The notes: generated by a model not told the origin, from the sequence alone. DNA of 64,000 nucleotides from Rhizobium sp. BK399 (GCF_014194695.1 NZ_JACIAH010000003.1:1-64000), one strand, 5' to 3'; counted from the first letter of the stretch, positions 1-7,392 are shown. Numbers and translations: made by a program.

Positions 1-24
1 GGCGAGCTGAGCCACACGAGACAG

Positions 25-52
25 AAAGCCCCGCAATCGCGGGGCTTTTTTA
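25..52 (+). terminator. Rho-independent terminator
   Basis: A perfect 9-bp stem (AAGCCCCGC / GCGGGGCTT) with an AATC loop is followed by a T-run. It should end transcription of a gene lying before the window. No gene within the first bases can be supported. Confidence 0.85.
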
Positions 53-372
53 TGGCCGCTATCGGTAGCCAAAGCCGATAATGACGGCAGCGGCGCGACG
101 CTTGCTCGAATGCTGCGCAGGCGCGCTCAGATCAAGTCATTTGCGCCCCGGACGAACTCGCCGAACGCCAATTTCGATTCAACGCTCCTTAACAAAAACG
201 GCACATATTAGCACTGCTGGAAGTACCATATTCGTGCATGCGCGGCCGCCGTTGTCTTTTTGATGCAACCGCGGCGGCCGCATCTCAGCCAATCCCACCG
301 GCTTAGCCTTACCGGCCAACCACTCCATTAGCATCCCGTTGATAACGCGGCGGATTGTGGCACTTTGCAGCC
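53..372. other. Intergenic stretch without supported gene
   Basis: About 320 bases carry no reading frame that looks coding. The only structure I see is a GC-rich inverted repeat at 242-281, listed separately. A 60-codon frame across 81-263 has no ribosome site and an arginine-rich composition typical of a non-coding frame in GC-rich DNA. Confidence 0.5.
242..281. repeat. Inverted repeat, 10-bp arms
   Basis: GCGGCCGCCG at 242-251 is matched by its reverse complement at 272-281, with a 20-base spacer. No T-run follows, so it is not a classical terminator. Function unknown. Confidence 0.5.
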
Positions 373-595
373 ATGTCGAACATCAATTCTCCGCAATACA
401 GCGCCGAAGACACGGGACGCTCGCGAGAATGCGAAGCCGTCTGCAAAGCGGCAATCACCGATGTTGTCCGTCGCGCGGTAGCGGCGGGATGGCGGGAAGA
501 GGAAATTGCTCCATCTCGCAAACGCTGCGGAAGATTATGTCATGTACCTGGCCACCAAAGCGAAACGCAAAGTGATGGCGGCCAATAACAACTGA
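373..595 (+). pseudogene. Frameshifted small conserved rhizobial-type ORF
   Basis: The frame starting MSNINSPQYSAEDTGRSREC runs about 46 codons and then turns into an unlikely sequence. A second frame, offset by one base, reads ANAAEDYVMYLATKAKRKVM and ends in a stop at 593-595. Joined near 510-520 they give one continuous acidic/helical protein of about 74 residues, as expected for a small soluble protein. The join needs one extra or two missing bases. I recognise the general look of a small rhizobial hypothetical protein but assign no function. It may be a real frameshift or a sequence error. Confidence 0.55.
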
Positions 596-711
596 GCAGT
601 CCCCCGAACGACCTCGAGACCCCTTTTCATCGGCTCAGGTTCAAGGCATCTCCCGTCACTTTATCTGACGCCTTGGCTTCAAGCGTCTCTCTTGCAAGTG
701 CCGTGTTTTCG

Positions 712-736
712 GGAACAACGGCCCTCCATGCTCGTT
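712..736 (+). promoter_or_regulatory. EcfG/RpoE2-type promoter
   Basis: GGAAC at 712-716, 16 bases, then CGTT at 733-736 match the alphaproteobacterial general-stress sigma factor consensus (GGAAC-N16/17-CGTT). It lies 35 bases before the glycine-zipper gene. The same motif recurs near the stress-response genes at 11.5-14.4 kb. Confidence 0.7.
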
Positions 737-770
737 CTGTGTTCCGCAAACTCGAGCTAAGGAGAAGCAA

Positions 771-1166
771 ATGTACAAGGCTCTACTTGTCAGCAGCGCG
801 ATCGCGCTGTCATCCCTGGCCACGACCGCTCTGGCTGATGGCGCCGTAACCGGCGCAGCCGGTGGCGCGGTTACCGGTGCAATTGTCGGCGGTCCCGTTG
901 GGGCTGCAGTCGGTGGTGTGGCGGGCGCCGTTGCCGGCGCCGTGATCGATCCGCCACCGCACGAAGTCGTCACCTACGTTCAGTCACAACCCGCGCCGAC
1001 CGCACCCGTCGTGATCCAGCAGCCAATCGTCGTGGGCAAGCCCATTCCGGCGGACGTTATTGTCACACCCGTTCCAGACAACCCGAAGTACGCCTACACC
1101 GTTATCAATGACCGCCACATGATCGTTGAACCTCAGACGCACCGCGTTGTTCAGGTTCTCGACTGA
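771..1166 (+). CDS. Secreted glycine-zipper, DUF1236-like protein
   Basis: This 131-residue protein has a signal peptide (about residues 1-22, ending ALA-DG). A glycine/alanine-rich zipper follows over residues 23-58, with repeated GAVTGAxxGG units of the kind that pack into membranes or oligomers. A proline-rich linker leads to a C-terminal segment (YAYTVINDRHMIVEP) resembling DUF1236, a domain common in rhizobial periplasmic proteins. AAGGAG at 759-764 sets the ATG start. An EcfG-type promoter precedes it and a strong terminator follows, so it is a single-gene transcript probably induced in general stress. Its molecular role is unknown. Confidence 0.85.
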   Translation: MYKALLVSSAIALSSLATTALADGAVTGAAGGAVTGAIVGGPVGAAVGGVAGAVAGAVIDPPPHEVVTYVQSQPAPTAPVVIQQPIVVGKPIPADVIVTPVPDNPKYAYTVINDRHMIVEPQTHRVVQVLD

Positions 1167-1179
1167 TCCTGAATCAACT

Positions 1180-1206
1180 GGCCCCGCGTGTGCGGGGCCT
1201 CTTTCT
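1180..1206 (+). terminator. Rho-independent terminator
   Basis: An 8-bp stem GGCCCCGC / GCGGGGCC with a GTGT loop is followed by TCTTTCT. It ends the glycine-zipper gene and separates it from the convergent hydroxylase gene. Confidence 0.85.
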
Positions 1207-1224
1207 CAGTTCCGGAAATGATCG

Positions 1225-2070
1225 CTAGTTCTGCGGCCTGTTCCTGAAGGCTTCCGCTTCCGCGTAGAACTTCTTTTCCCATTCCTTGTGGTTATCCAGC
1301 CCTTCTCGAATGAAGGGCGTGAACACGGCGACGTTCATCAGCGCCCAGTTGACGAGGCGTGCCGGGAATTTCAACGGCTTCACGAAATCGACAAACAGCA
1401 CCACGCGAGTCTTGTCCGTGTGGTTCCAGGCTTCGTGTTCGTAGGCGTCGTCGAAGATCAGAACCTTACCTTCCTGCCAGTGGCAGATCTGGTCCTTGAC
1501 CCGGATAGCGAGCTTGTCTGCAGGTTCCGGCACGATCATGCCGAGATGCAAGCGAAGTACACCATTGTAAGGGCCGCGGTGAGCCGGTAGATGTTTGCCG
1601 GGCTCGAAGATCGAGAACATGGCGGTTTTCAGTCCCGGTATCTTCTGCACCGACTGCCAGGTTTGCGGACAGGCCTTGATGTTCTGCTCCGACTTCAAGC
1701 CGAACCCGGCCAGGAAAAATGTCTTCCAGCCGTTATCGCTGGAGATCGACTTCACGTCCGTCGAGATGTCCTGGAATGTCGGCAGCTCACTCTGTCGTAG
1801 GAGCACGCGGTCAAGCTCGGCGCGGATCTGCGGCCAGGCCTTTTCAACCTCGGCGGCCCAAGGGAAGGTCGCGTTGTCATAGACCGGCGGATTACCGAGC
1901 TTTGCATATTTGAAGTTAAGCTTTTCCGCCCAGGCGACGATACCCATGAAGAAGCGGGTGATAGCGCTCGGCCGGCCCATCGGCTCGATGCCGACGGTGC
2001 TGAAGGATTGGCCCTTCGCGGGAGAAGCTTGAGTTTCGGAAAGACCTGCGTGAGCGGTGCCGTCGGCCAT
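1225..2070 (-). CDS. Aspartyl/asparaginyl beta-hydroxylase family (LpxO-like)
   Basis: This 281-residue member of the Fe(II)/2-oxoglutarate-dependent Asp/Asn hydroxylase family is the group that includes LpxO, which hydroxylates lipid A acyl chains. The typical core is present: HRGPYNGVLRLHLGM (His164, Arg173, His175), then a buried strand and EHEAWNHTDKTRVVLFVDF (His212, Arg222), supplying iron and 2-oxoglutarate ligands. LpxO proteins usually begin with a membrane anchor. Here the N-terminus is polar, with a weak hydrophobic patch near residues 38-48. I chose the ATG at 2070 because upstream codons are arginine/cysteine-rich and unlike the family. The actual substrate (lipid A or peptide) is not decided by sequence. 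Confidence 0.8.
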   Translation of the reverse strand: MADGTAHAGLSETQASPAKGQSFSTVGIEPMGRPSAITRFFMGIVAWAEKLNFKYAKLGNPPVYDNATFPWAAEVEKAWPQIRAELDRVLLRQSELPTFQDISTDVKSISSDNGWKTFFLAGFGLKSEQNIKACPQTWQSVQKIPGLKTAMFSIFEPGKHLPAHRGPYNGVLRLHLGMIVPEPADKLAIRVKDQICHWQEGKVLIFDDAYEHEAWNHTDKTRVVLFVDFVKPLKFPARLVNWALMNVAVFTPFIREGLDNHKEWEKKFYAEAEAFRNRPQN

Positions 2071-2233
2071 GGGTTGTCCAATGCGTAGGATAAGCCGTGA
2101 AAAGTTCAAAAAGATATGGAGATGGCTCCATTTTTCACAAGCCCGCGCAGCGGTGGTCAAAATGTCGCGACGACATTTGCCGCGCCGTAGCGGATCAAGA
2201 TCGTTAGCCAGATAAGTCCGGATACGGATAAAA

Positions 2234-2575
2234 TCAATGGGATATCGATTTCGAGAAAAGGTTGACCACCAGCACGCCGGCAATGATCAACCCCAGGCCA
2301 ATGATGGCCGGCAGATCGAGCCGTTGCTTGAAATAGATGAGGCCGACCGCGGATATCAGCACGATGCCGAGCGCGCTCCAGATCGCGTAGGCGATACCGA
2401 CGGGAATGATCCTCAACGTCATCGACAGGCAATAGAATGCCGCCGCGTAGCAGACAACCAGGACAATCGTCGGCGTGGCCCGGGTAAACTGCTGCGACAA
2501 CTGCAGTGCCGTTGTGCCGATAACCTCGAGCACAATCGCAGCAAATAGCAGGGCGTAGACTGCAGCGGGAGCCAT
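2234..2575 (-). CDS. Small multidrug resistance (SMR/EmrE) transporter
   Basis: This 113-residue protein has four predicted membrane helices. The SMR hallmark acidic residue is Glu17 in the first helix (VLEVIGT), and the conserved WSALGIVLISAVG helix follows. Such proteins form dimers that exchange protons for cationic drugs or guanidinium-like compounds across the inner membrane. The gene begins 14 bases after the TetR gene on the same strand, so the two form a regulator-pump operon. Expression is presumably released when a ligand binds the TetR protein. The natural substrate cannot be read from sequence. Confidence 0.9.
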   Translation of the reverse strand: MAPAAVYALLFAAIVLEVIGTTALQLSQQFTRATPTIVLVVCYAAAFYCLSMTLRIIPVGIAYAIWSALGIVLISAVGLIYFKQRLDLPAIIGLGLIIAGVLVVNLFSKSISH

Positions 2576-2589
2576 GGCGCGATCCTATT

Positions 2590-3156
2590 TTACTTGTTGG
2601 TCAATTCGACAAGGCGGGCAATCAGCGCCTGGCGATCGCCGCCGTCGTCATAACTACCGAGCATGTCGGCAAGCCAGAGGCCGTCGGCCGCGAACCGAAT
2701 GATCTGCGCGTCGACGGACGAATCCGTACCCACGTATTCTTCGGTCCGCTCTTGTATCCACTCGCGCCAGCGCTGCCGAAGTCGCGGCTCGGCAAGCAGC
2801 GCGACGGTCACTTGCGCCCAGTGGGCAGCCTCGTCGGGGCGCCCCCTCAGATCGGCGACGGCATGCAGATAGGCCCGGCTGAAACGGCCATGCGGCGCCG
2901 GGTCCTCGCGCATGCGCTCATTGATATCGACATCAAAACGATCGAGGAGGCTCTCGAAAAGCGCGTCAAGCAAGGCGTTCTTCGTCGGGAAGTGATGGAG
3001 CAACCCACCTTTGCTCACACCCGAAGCACCGGAAACGGCATCCAGCGTCAGGGCGGCCATGCCCTGCTCCATCGTCAGTCGCGCGGCTACGTCCAGCAAC
3101 TGCTGGCGTACGACGAGAGGTTGCTTACGTCGGTGATGAGCGAGTGACATGATCAT
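2590..3156 (-). CDS. TetR family repressor of the SMR pump
   Basis: This is a 188-residue TetR-family regulator. The N-terminal helix-turn-helix spans about residues 28-60 (TLDAVSGASGVSKGGLLHHF), followed by the usual ligand-binding helices. MSLAHHRR at 3150 is an alternative start, two codons in. A perfect palindrome (3164-3177) lies just before the start, in the likely core promoter, which suggests autorepression and control of the downstream SMR gene. Ligand unknown. Confidence 0.88.
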   Translation of the reverse strand: MIMSLAHHRRKQPLVVRQQLLDVAARLTMEQGMAALTLDAVSGASGVSKGGLLHHFPTKNALLDALFESLLDRFDVDINERMREDPAPHGRFSRAYLHAVADLRGRPDEAAHWAQVTVALLAEPRLRQRWREWIQERTEEYVGTDSSVDAQIIRFAADGLWLADMLGSYDDGGDRQALIARLVELTNK

Positions 3157-3163
3157 AAAAGAT

Positions 3164-3177
3164 ACCGTCCAGACGGT
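3164..3177 (-). promoter_or_regulatory. Putative TetR operator palindrome
   Basis: ACCGTC-CA-GACGGT is a perfect 6+6 palindrome 7 bases upstream of the TetR start, in the position expected of an autoregulatory operator. The assignment is from position and symmetry. Confidence 0.65.
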
Positions 3178-3288
3178 TTTGTCAAGTAGCCTGTAGTGCG
3201 ACGACGAATTGCCGCGGACTATGGACTATTTCTGGCGGTTGCAGTTCCCTTGTTGCCAGGGCATTAAAGGATTTTGAGGAGCGGAACC

Positions 3289-3678
3289 GTGACGGAAAAA
3301 GTCATCACGCTTTACGAGGCAATCGGCGGCGACGCCGTCATCCGTGCGCTGACGCACCGCTTCTACGAGCTGATGGATGCGTTGCCGGAAGCAAAGCACG
3401 TTCGCGCGGTCCACCCGCCGGCGCTGGCAGGCAGCGAGGAGAAGTTCTACGAATACCTGACGGGGTATCTCGGCGGACCGCCACTCTACACCGAAAAGCG
3501 TGGGCATCCGCGCCTCCGAAGCCGGCACTTTGTTGCGGAGATCGGCCCTGTGGAGCGCGATGAATGGCTTCTCTGCTTCCGCCGCGCGCTTGAGGAAACC
3601 GTCGCCAACCCGAAGCTGCGCGAAATCGTCCTGCCGCCGATCGAGCGACTTGCCTATCACATGCAGAACAAGGAATAG
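3289..3678 (+). CDS. Group II truncated hemoglobin
   Basis: This 129-residue 2/2 globin of the GlbO/trHbO group binds heme, with roles in oxygen or NO chemistry in the cytoplasm. Visible features are Phe25-Tyr26 at B9/B10, the HPRLRSRHF motif with His80 as proximal heme ligand, and Trp93 at the G8 position typical of group II. The GTG start at 3289 is preferred because GAGGAG lies 7 bases upstream; a TTG five codons earlier has no ribosome site. The next gene starts 7 bases after the stop, so the two are probably cotranscribed. Confidence 0.88.
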   Translation: MTEKVITLYEAIGGDAVIRALTHRFYELMDALPEAKHVRAVHPPALAGSEEKFYEYLTGYLGGPPLYTEKRGHPRLRSRHFVAEIGPVERDEWLLCFRRALEETVANPKLREIVLPPIERLAYHMQNKE

Positions 3679-3685
3679 AACAACC

Positions 3686-4054
3686 ATGACGCTGAACACG
3701 CGCATCGCACCGCTATTCTACCTATTCGCCGGTCTGTTCGGCTTTGCCGGCGTGGCACTGGCGGCTGCCGCGGCGCACGGTGGCGGCGAAGCGCATCTGG
3801 TTGCGTCGGCTTCGACGATGTGCCTGGCGCACGCCCCTGCCCTGCTCGCGCTTGCCATCGGGGCTGAAAGACTCCGCACCGCGTGGCTCGCCGGCATACT
3901 GATAGGCGCGGGTACACTTCTCTTTGCAGGCGATCTCGTCGCGTTGCGCTATGCAGGTTCCGGATTGTTCCCAATGGCCGCGCCGACAGGCGGATTTGCC
4001 ATGATGTTCGGCTGGCTAGCGATCGCGGCGGGCGCCCTTTTCCGCCGAAGCTGA
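3686..4054 (+). CDS. DUF423 integral membrane protein
   Basis: This 122-residue protein has about four hydrophobic helices and the family pattern AAAAAHG near residues 25-31 and GTLLFAGDLVALRY in the second half. DUF423 proteins (YwdK/YgdD type) are conserved inner-membrane proteins of unknown function. It begins 7 bases after the truncated hemoglobin gene, but this pairing gives no firm functional clue. Confidence 0.82.
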   Translation: MTLNTRIAPLFYLFAGLFGFAGVALAAAAAHGGGEAHLVASASTMCLAHAPALLALAIGAERLRTAWLAGILIGAGTLLFAGDLVALRYAGSGLFPMAAPTGGFAMMFGWLAIAAGALFRRS

Positions 4055-4058
4055 TCGA

Positions 4059-4386
4059 TCAGCTGACCAGTATGCGCCCAAGCCGCATCAGGCTGCCGTG
4101 CGGGTCGTGGACATAGAAGTCTTCCATGCCCCACGGGAGTCGCTCCAGTGCCCGTCAGGCGCGCCGCTCTTCTTTCTTGAGCTCGGCATGGAACGCGGCT
4201 TTCCTACCGCCGCACCAATAGACGGCCGTCGCCTCGCACGGCGCTCGCTCGCCGACGAGCCCGAAAATGCAGCTCCATCTCGTTCCGGCGAGACATGAGA
4301 TAATCCGGAGACTGGTAAATGATCCGGTCAAAGCCAAGCACCTCGCGATAGAAGGCCAGCGTTTCATCGAGACCAAGCGACGGCAA
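4059..4386 (-). pseudogene. VOC/glyoxalase-like gene, frameshifted and interrupted
   Basis: The first part (PSLGLDETLAFYREVLGF, then SPDYLMSRRNEMELHF) is the N-terminal half of a vicinal-oxygen-chelate protein of the bleomycin-resistance type. Near 4262 the reading must change frame to continue (EATAVYW, then KAAFHAELKKE). An in-frame TGA at 4155-4157 then precedes the C-terminal part (LPWGMEDFYVHDPHGSLMRL). No ATG start is present; only a TTG at 4386 opens the frame. One frameshift, one stop and no good start argue for a pseudogene. It sits just after the HmuQ-like gene and may once have closed that operon. Confidence 0.75.
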
Positions 4387-4425
4387 CGGGCAAAACCTCC
4401 GCGCGATCCGGATCCAGTTCGGCGG

Positions 4426-4740
4426 TTAGATGCCAGCCACCACATTGAAGCCTTCGAAAACCGGCGGTCCCTTGTACATCGCCTTGCGCTCGCCGGCGCT
4501 GCGATGCGCAGCGCGGAAGTTCTCAGACTTCGTCCAGTTCACGAAGTCTTCTTCGCTCCGCCAGAGTGTATGCGAGGAAAACAGGGTGTAGTCTTCCTCG
4601 GCATTCGTCCTTCCGCGCAGCAGGCGAAATTCGACAAAGCCGGGAACCTCGGAAAGGCTGGAATCGCGGTTGCGCCAAACTTCCTCGAAATCCGCCTCAG
4701 ATCCGATCGCAACCTTGAATCGGTTCATCGCAATATACAT
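4426..4740 (-). CDS. hmuQ: HmuQ/IsdG-type heme-degrading monooxygenase
   Basis: This 104-residue protein belongs to the antibiotic-biosynthesis-monooxygenase fold. Asn6 in MNRF, Trp69 and His79 match in spacing the Asn-Trp-His triad of IsdG/IsdI heme oxygenases, and FxxVWRNRDSSLSEVPGF is typical of the rhizobial HmuQ/HmuD group. It would open heme and release iron in the cytoplasm, after import by the HmuTUV system encoded 4 kb away. It is third in a minus-strand operon with DUF2325 and an unknown gene, behind an IRO box. The symbol rests on family resemblance; HmuD would be the alternative name. Confidence 0.8.
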   Translation of the reverse strand: MYIAMNRFKVAIGSEADFEEVWRNRDSSLSEVPGFVEFRLLRGRTNAEEDYTLFSSHTLWRSEEDFVNWTKSENFRAAHRSAGERKAMYKGPPVFEGFNVVAGI

Positions 4741-4749
4741 GGAGAATCC

Positions 4750-5019
4750 CTATCCCTTCCCTTTTGTGCCGGTCCGCACAGGCGCGAAGGCCACGACATT
4801 ATTGCCGTTCGCGGCCTCCAGACCAAGTGGCTTCTCCGGCTCCTGCCCGGGCATTCTTGCCTCCCACAGCGGAAATTCGGACACGTTGGGATACTCTCGG
4901 CGTCGCTCGGCGTTCCGCAAGAGCAGATCGTAGAGCTCCGGCACAAGGCCGTCGCCTCTTTGAGCGGCGAGCTTGTGCAGGCCGATCATCATGACCCCGT
5001 CAGGGCGTTCTTCATTCAT
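4750..5019 (-). CDS. Unknown 89-residue protein in the heme-degradation operon
   Basis: I do not recognise a family. The protein starts MNEERPDGVMMIGLHKLAAQ. It has an amphipathic helical middle (LVPELYDLLLRNAERRREYP) and a polar, basic C-terminus, with no signal peptide or membrane segment and no cysteine. Its ATG overlaps the stop of the DUF2325 gene (ATGA at 5016-5019), which predicts translational coupling, and the HmuQ-like gene begins 9 bases after it. Placement between them implies a role in iron or heme metabolism, but this is inference from context only. Confidence 0.7.
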   Translation of the reverse strand: MNEERPDGVMMIGLHKLAAQRGDGLVPELYDLLLRNAERRREYPNVSEFPLWEARMPGQEPEKPLGLEAANGNNVVAFAPVRTGTKGKG

Positions 5020-5423
5020 CGGGAATTGTCTCGTTCGTTCATGGTCTGCAGCGCACGTTCCAGGCTGGACTTGCTGCCGTTCCGAAGCGGAATGAAGGCC
5101 TTGCCGAACTTCTTGCAGCCGGTCTTCACGCGCAGGCAGGCATCGTGGCTGATACAGTCGATCGGGCAAAAGACGCAGTCGACGGACGGAAGCACGGTGT
5201 CGATGCGCGAGACCGCTTCGCGCAGACCGCCATCGTGGTGGATCAGTTCTGCTCCAAAGCTGCTTGCGATCTGACGAAGATGCGCCACCTGGCAGTCCCG
5301 TCCGCCGACATACAGGAAGCTGCGTCCATCAAGTTTGGACCGCCCGGACGTTTCCTGAACCGTCTGGATATCAGCGCTGACGCGGATCTCGCGGTTGGAA
5401 CCCTTCTTCGTCTTTCGAGCCAT
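5016..5423 (-). CDS. DUF2325 domain protein, cysteine-rich
   Basis: The 135-residue protein has a basic N-terminus and then the DUF2325 fold: FLYVGGRDCQVAHLRQIA, then HHDGG, then PIDCISHDACLRVK and FIPLRNGS. Six cysteines (44, 83, 86, 90, 96, 103) include a CxxCxxxC stretch, more than I remember for the family, where DC-SHDA and a later Cys are usual. That could bind metal, heme or an iron-sulfur centre, though this is inference. It is the first gene of the IRO-box operon with HmuQ. The biochemical role of DUF2325 is not established. Confidence 0.8.
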   Translation of the reverse strand: MARKTKKGSNREIRVSADIQTVQETSGRSKLDGRSFLYVGGRDCQVAHLRQIASSFGAELIHHDGGLREAVSRIDTVLPSVDCVFCPIDCISHDACLRVKTGCKKFGKAFIPLRNGSKSSLERALQTMNERDNSR

Positions 5424-5513
5424 TGCCCACCCGTTCGCTCGTTGATCGTCACACGATTCCTGCGTGTGCCGGGGGACCTTATTAAACTTGATTTTTAGAG
5501 TAAAGTATAAAGT

Positions 5514-5528
5514 TGATTATGATAGTCA
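5514..5528 (-). promoter_or_regulatory. IRO box (RirA-type operator)
   Basis: TGA-N9-TCA, the rhizobial iron-responsive-operator pattern recognised by RirA, lies 91 bases before the DUF2325 start in an AT-rich stretch. On the minus strand a TTGACA element lies just upstream of the box, consistent with repression when iron is sufficient. Confidence 0.65.
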
Positions 5529-5535
5529 TATTTTG

Positions 5536-6825
5536 TCAACGGCCTGTCACCTGGACGTCCTGAGTGAACGACCAGACCGGTTTGCCCCACTCTGCAGGGA
5601 GCGGAGGAAATGGCGCAGCGCGCCGGATACCCTCGACAACAGCCTGATCCAGCTCAGGAATCCCTGAGCTACGCGCGATCGAAAGACCGCTCAGATCGCC
5701 GCTGACGCCGATTGTCAGGCGAACGCGGACACTCATCGATGCGCTCATGCGCTTGTATTCCGACGGCACCCTGACCGAGCGCTTGATCCGCGACTGCACT
5801 TTGCCGGGATAATTGGCAACGGCCGCGCTCCCGGCACCGCCACTGCTGCCAGCGCCGCGCGAATTCTGGTTCGACGTTGCCGTCTCGGTCCCGTCGGCGG
5901 CCCCTCTCTTGGAGTCCTGCTTGTTTTCACCGCCCGATCCAGCGGATGGTTTAGCCTTCTTCGGCGGCTCCTTCTTCTCGATGGGCTTTTTGACGGGCTT
6001 TTCCGCTTTCGGCTTGGGCTCCGGCGTTGGCTTATCCGGCTCGGGAGTGACAGTTGCCGTTTCGACCGGTTGAACTGGCTTGACTTGTTCCGGCGCTCCT
6101 TCAGTAACCGAAGGCGTTTCCGCAGGAACCGCGGCCGCTACTTCGGTCGCCATCGGCTGCACAACGGTTGTCTCGGATGGCGACAGCGAGGTCAACACTT
6201 CAGGCTCAGCGGCAACGACGCTCTCCGGCGAGACACGAGTAACCTCTTGCGTCGGCGCAATGGTCACCGGCTCCGTTGTCGCTGACTCCGCCGGCGTCGC
6301 CGCCATCGGCCGGACCGTCTGCGTCTGTACGGTCTCGGCCACGATCTGCTCGGGTTGCGGCTCCTCAGCCTTCTCGCCCGCCGCCGCCTGGTCCGCCTCG
6401 GAATCGCCAAGAATAATGACGCTCACCACCTCGCCGGCTTCTTCGACCGGATCGTGCGGTGTGACCACAAATCCGACCACCAGGATCGCGATGATGGCCA
6501 CATGGCACGCAAAGGAACTGAGGCAAGCCATCACCACATTGCGCTGACGTGGTTTTTCGTTCCTTTCCCTTTCGGCACTTGCGTCCAGCGCCGGCGCCGC
6601 TGCGACGCTGCTGCTGGCGCTCTGCGGGTCTTGCGGGAAGGATTCGATCAATGCCAAGCGGGCATAATGAATGGAGACTTCCGCAGCTGGCTGGCGCGGT
6701 GCATTGCGAAGATCAGACAATTCATGCCCGGGATGCATTCCGGGATTGTTGTCGTTCATTCCGCTATCGGCGACCGGCTCCTCGACGAGAATGACTCTCG
6801 ATTCGGATTTTGCTGAAACTGCCAT
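5536..6825 (-). CDS. tonB: TonB energy-transducing protein
   Basis: This is a 429-residue TonB. An unusually long cytoplasmic N-terminus (about 96 residues) precedes a single membrane helix (about 97-122) that carries the SxxxH motif (Ser104-His108) used with ExbB. A long Pro/Glu/Lys-rich periplasmic spacer (EPDKPTPEPKPKAEKPVKKP) follows. The C-terminal TonB domain (about 340-429) contains YPGKVQSRIKRSVRVP and GIPELDQAVVEGIRRAAPFP. It transmits proton-motive force to outer-membrane receptors, presumably for heme and siderophores. It is separated by about 60 bases from the upstream secreted-protein gene, so both probably share the IRO-controlled promoter. ExbB/ExbD are not in the window. Confidence 0.9.
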   Translation of the reverse strand: MAVSAKSESRVILVEEPVADSGMNDNNPGMHPGHELSDLRNAPRQPAAEVSIHYARLALIESFPQDPQSASSSVAAAPALDASAERERNEKPRQRNVVMACLSSFACHVAIIAILVVGFVVTPHDPVEEAGEVVSVIILGDSEADQAAAGEKAEEPQPEQIVAETVQTQTVRPMAATPAESATTEPVTIAPTQEVTRVSPESVVAAEPEVLTSLSPSETTVVQPMATEVAAAVPAETPSVTEGAPEQVKPVQPVETATVTPEPDKPTPEPKPKAEKPVKKPIEKKEPPKKAKPSAGSGGENKQDSKRGAADGTETATSNQNSRGAGSSGGAGSAAVANYPGKVQSRIKRSVRVPSEYKRMSASMSVRVRLTIGVSGDLSGLSIARSSGIPELDQAVVEGIRRAAPFPPLPAEWGKPVWSFTQDVQVTGR

Positions 6826-6884
6826 TTGCGCCTGCCTCGGCCAGTTGAAACAGAAAATCGCCGGCTGTCATGCCGGCGAGCCAC

Positions 6885-7337
6885 TCAACCCTCGAAGGGA
6901 ACGGAAACCTGTGAACGCGTGACGAGCCCCTTCATGCATTCACCCGAGGCCGGCCCATCGCAGATCGGCGCGTCGTTGATTAGCAGACGCGTGACGCTCT
7001 CGCACTTGACGTTCGGCATATCGAACTGACGCACTCGCTTCTTGCCCTGTGGAAGATCACGGAAATCCAGTACGGTGACCCGGTCCACCGCATTCTTGTC
7101 GTTGAAGAAAGCAAGCTCGAAGGAGATTTTGCTGATCGGCGCAGCGAGATTGTTGAGCGCGACGAAGGTCATCATGCAGCCCTTCTGCGAGGGCGCAAGG
7201 CCATTCAACTCGACCTCGATCCCCTTGGACGGCGATGCTGCGGCGGCATCCTGAGCAAGAGCATGAGAAGCACCCGCAACCATGATCAGACCGCTCGTCA
7301 AAAGCGCTGCAACCTTGCTCACTGCCATTCCTTCCAT
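6885..7337 (-). CDS. Secreted conserved protein upstream of tonB
   Basis: This 150-residue protein has a clear signal peptide (cleavage after SHALAQ, near residue 29). The mature domain is beta-rich (LNNLAAPISKISFELAFFN) with four cysteines that could form two disulfides. It is divergent from hmuP and lies in line with tonB, behind a near-IRO box, so it is probably iron-regulated. I do not recognise a characterised family. The start could also be the ATG at 7328. A role in periplasmic iron or heme handling is inferred from context only. Confidence 0.75.
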   Translation of the reverse strand: MEGMAVSKVAALLTSGLIMVAGASHALAQDAAAASPSKGIEVELNGLAPSQKGCMMTFVALNNLAAPISKISFELAFFNDKNAVDRVTVLDFRDLPQGKKRVRQFDMPNVKCESVTRLLINDAPICDGPASGECMKGLVTRSQVSVPFEG

Positions 7338-7354
7338 CAGTAGAACCTAAAACT

Positions 7355-7369
7355 TGACTTATAAAGTCC
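7355..7369 (-). promoter_or_regulatory. Near-consensus IRO box
   Basis: TGACTTATAAAGTCC matches TGA-N9-TCA except in the last base, and contains the palindrome GACTTATAAAGTC. It lies 18 bases before the start of the secreted-protein/tonB unit. Confidence 0.5.
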
Positions 7370-7392
7370 GCTATTGCGTCATTAAAAAATGA

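Noticed and set aside
2071..2283. N-terminal extension of the LpxO-like hydroxylase
   Set aside because: The added 71 residues are Arg/Cys/Trp-rich, unlike the family, and overlap the end of the SMR gene.
4267..5274. A 335-codon plus-strand frame
   Set aside because: It overlaps the HmuQ, 89-residue and DUF2325 genes on the other strand, which have ribosome sites, coupling and family motifs.
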